Assembly: GCF_051013375.1 (NCBI RefSeq)
Contig: NZ_CP142125.1
Source: Kordia algicida
GTDB lineage: Bacteria > Bacteroidota > Bacteroidia > Flavobacteriales > Flavobacteriaceae
DNA: 64,000 nt
Direction: 5' to 3' (one strand)
The notes below the pieces were generated by a model, which was given only the letters and a program-made list of their open reading frames with translations, was not told where the DNA came from and searched no databases. Both the position numbers and the translations under genes were made by a program. Shown here piece after piece: positions 63,534 through 64,000 of the stretch (its first letter is position 1; each line of letters starts with the position of its first letter).

Positions 63534-64000
63534 GTCAAGCACAACCTATTTTTTATAATAGTGTTAACGATATTCCCACAGTATATTGGCAACAGTTAGG
63601 CTGCTTATCCAACACATATTACACACCCGAATTTTTACGTGCTTACGAAGTGGCAAACGACGATATTGTGTTTCGATATATTGTGATTGTGAATGACAAA
63701 AAAGAAGCTGTTGCCTTTGCAGCTACACAAGTAGTTACTATTTCTATTAAAACAATTACGAAAAATATTAAAATTTCAAATTTGTTAAAGAAGGTAATCA
63801 ATAAGTTATTTTGTAATAATTCACCCAAAATTATGTTTTGCGGAAACGTTTTTTTGAGTGGTGAGTACGGAACTTTTATCAAGGATGGAGAAAATTTTAA
63901 CCGTTTGTTTCACGAATTGGTGGCTGCGCTAAAAATTGTTATGAAGGAAACGAAAAAGCTGCATGCGGTTTTTATAAAGGATTTTAAAGAAACTTCACTT
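63530..64000 (+). CDS. Putative FemAB/GNAT-like acyltransferase, 3' end outside window
   Basis: 157 codons are in the window and the frame runs off the end. It begins MSQAQPIFYNSVNDIPTVYW and contains YYTPEFLRAYE and FCGNVFLSGEYG, which resemble the GNAT/FemAB-like peptidoglycan-recognition proteins of Bacteroidota. The match is by eye and the product could be a different acyltransferase. The start overlaps the EamA stop (ATGA), so it is the third gene of the operon. Confidence 0.6.
   Translation, partial: MSQAQPIFYNSVNDIPTVYWQQLGCLSNTYYTPEFLRAYEVANDDIVFRYIVIVNDKKEAVAFAATQVVTISIKTITKNIKISNLLKKVINKLFCNNSPKIMFCGNVFLSGEYGTFIKDGENFNRLFHELVAALKIVMKETKKLHAVFIKDFKETSL

Noticed and set aside
1..64000. 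tRNA, rRNA, CRISPR array, prophage, replication origin
   Set aside because: Intergenic regions were read for cloverleaf ends, regularly spaced repeats, integrase/capsid genes and DnaA-box clusters; none was convincing.

Overview
The window is A+T-rich DNA from a member of the Bacteroidota, most likely a marine Flavobacteriaceae; a Kordia-like genus is a guess. The evidence is several SusC/RagA-type TonB-dependent receptors with carboxypeptidase-like N-terminal extensions, a PorZ homologue and type IX secretion C-terminal sorting domains, a recO/porZ pair, an ileS-traR-lspA neighbourhood, and the Bacteroidota promoter form (TTG/TTTG-N19-TAnnTTTG) upstream of many genes. No rRNA, tRNA, CRISPR array or phage module was seen.

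Layout. 1-739: 3' end of a prolyl-oligopeptidase-type serine peptidase. 1176-10262: a leftward three-gene operon of a large secreted Rhs-associated shell-like protein, a 1840-residue Rhs protein with a HicA-like C-terminal tip, and a 78-residue probable immunity protein. 10460-11895: an IS3-family element inserted at the foot of a perfect palindromic terminator. 11911-17347: DUF5689 lipoprotein, TonB receptor and a divergent secreted endonuclease/phosphatase, probably a nutrient-scavenging unit. 18031-20142: a compact cassette of a degenerate LanC-like protein, a nucleotidyltransferase-fold protein and a Cys-rich lanthipeptide-type precursor, closed by a terminator; no LanB or exporter is in view. 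20167-27754: TonB receptor, glucose-6-phosphate isomerase, M23 lipoprotein, a tryptophan-2,3-dioxygenase-family protein and a DUF3108 protein. 28207-28635: two tandem copies of a putative small RNA gene. 28773-32249: aromatic amino acid catabolism (homogentisate dioxygenase, 4-hydroxyphenylpyruvate dioxygenase, a second TDO-family enzyme).

32569-44071 is mostly housekeeping: patatin/surface-antigen protein, uvrC, a Fic protein, 5-formyl-THF cyclo-ligase, lspA, a TraR/DksA protein and ileS. 44188-54262 holds surface and secretion genes: a GEVED/LamG T9SS cargo, a heme-type TonB receptor, recO and porZ. 54475-64000 holds glutamate dehydrogenase, an outer-membrane barrel, two trans-sulfuration-type PLP enzymes, an M1 metallopeptidase, an ArsC/Spx-like protein, an EamA transporter and the start of a FemAB/GNAT-like gene cut by the window end.

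The most interesting items are the LanC-like/nucleotidyltransferase/precursor cassette, the twin small RNA genes (the two copies differ by base-pair-preserving changes, and G-U pairing identifies the transcribed strand), and the Rhs operon with a HicA-like toxin tip. All functions are inferred from sequence alone.
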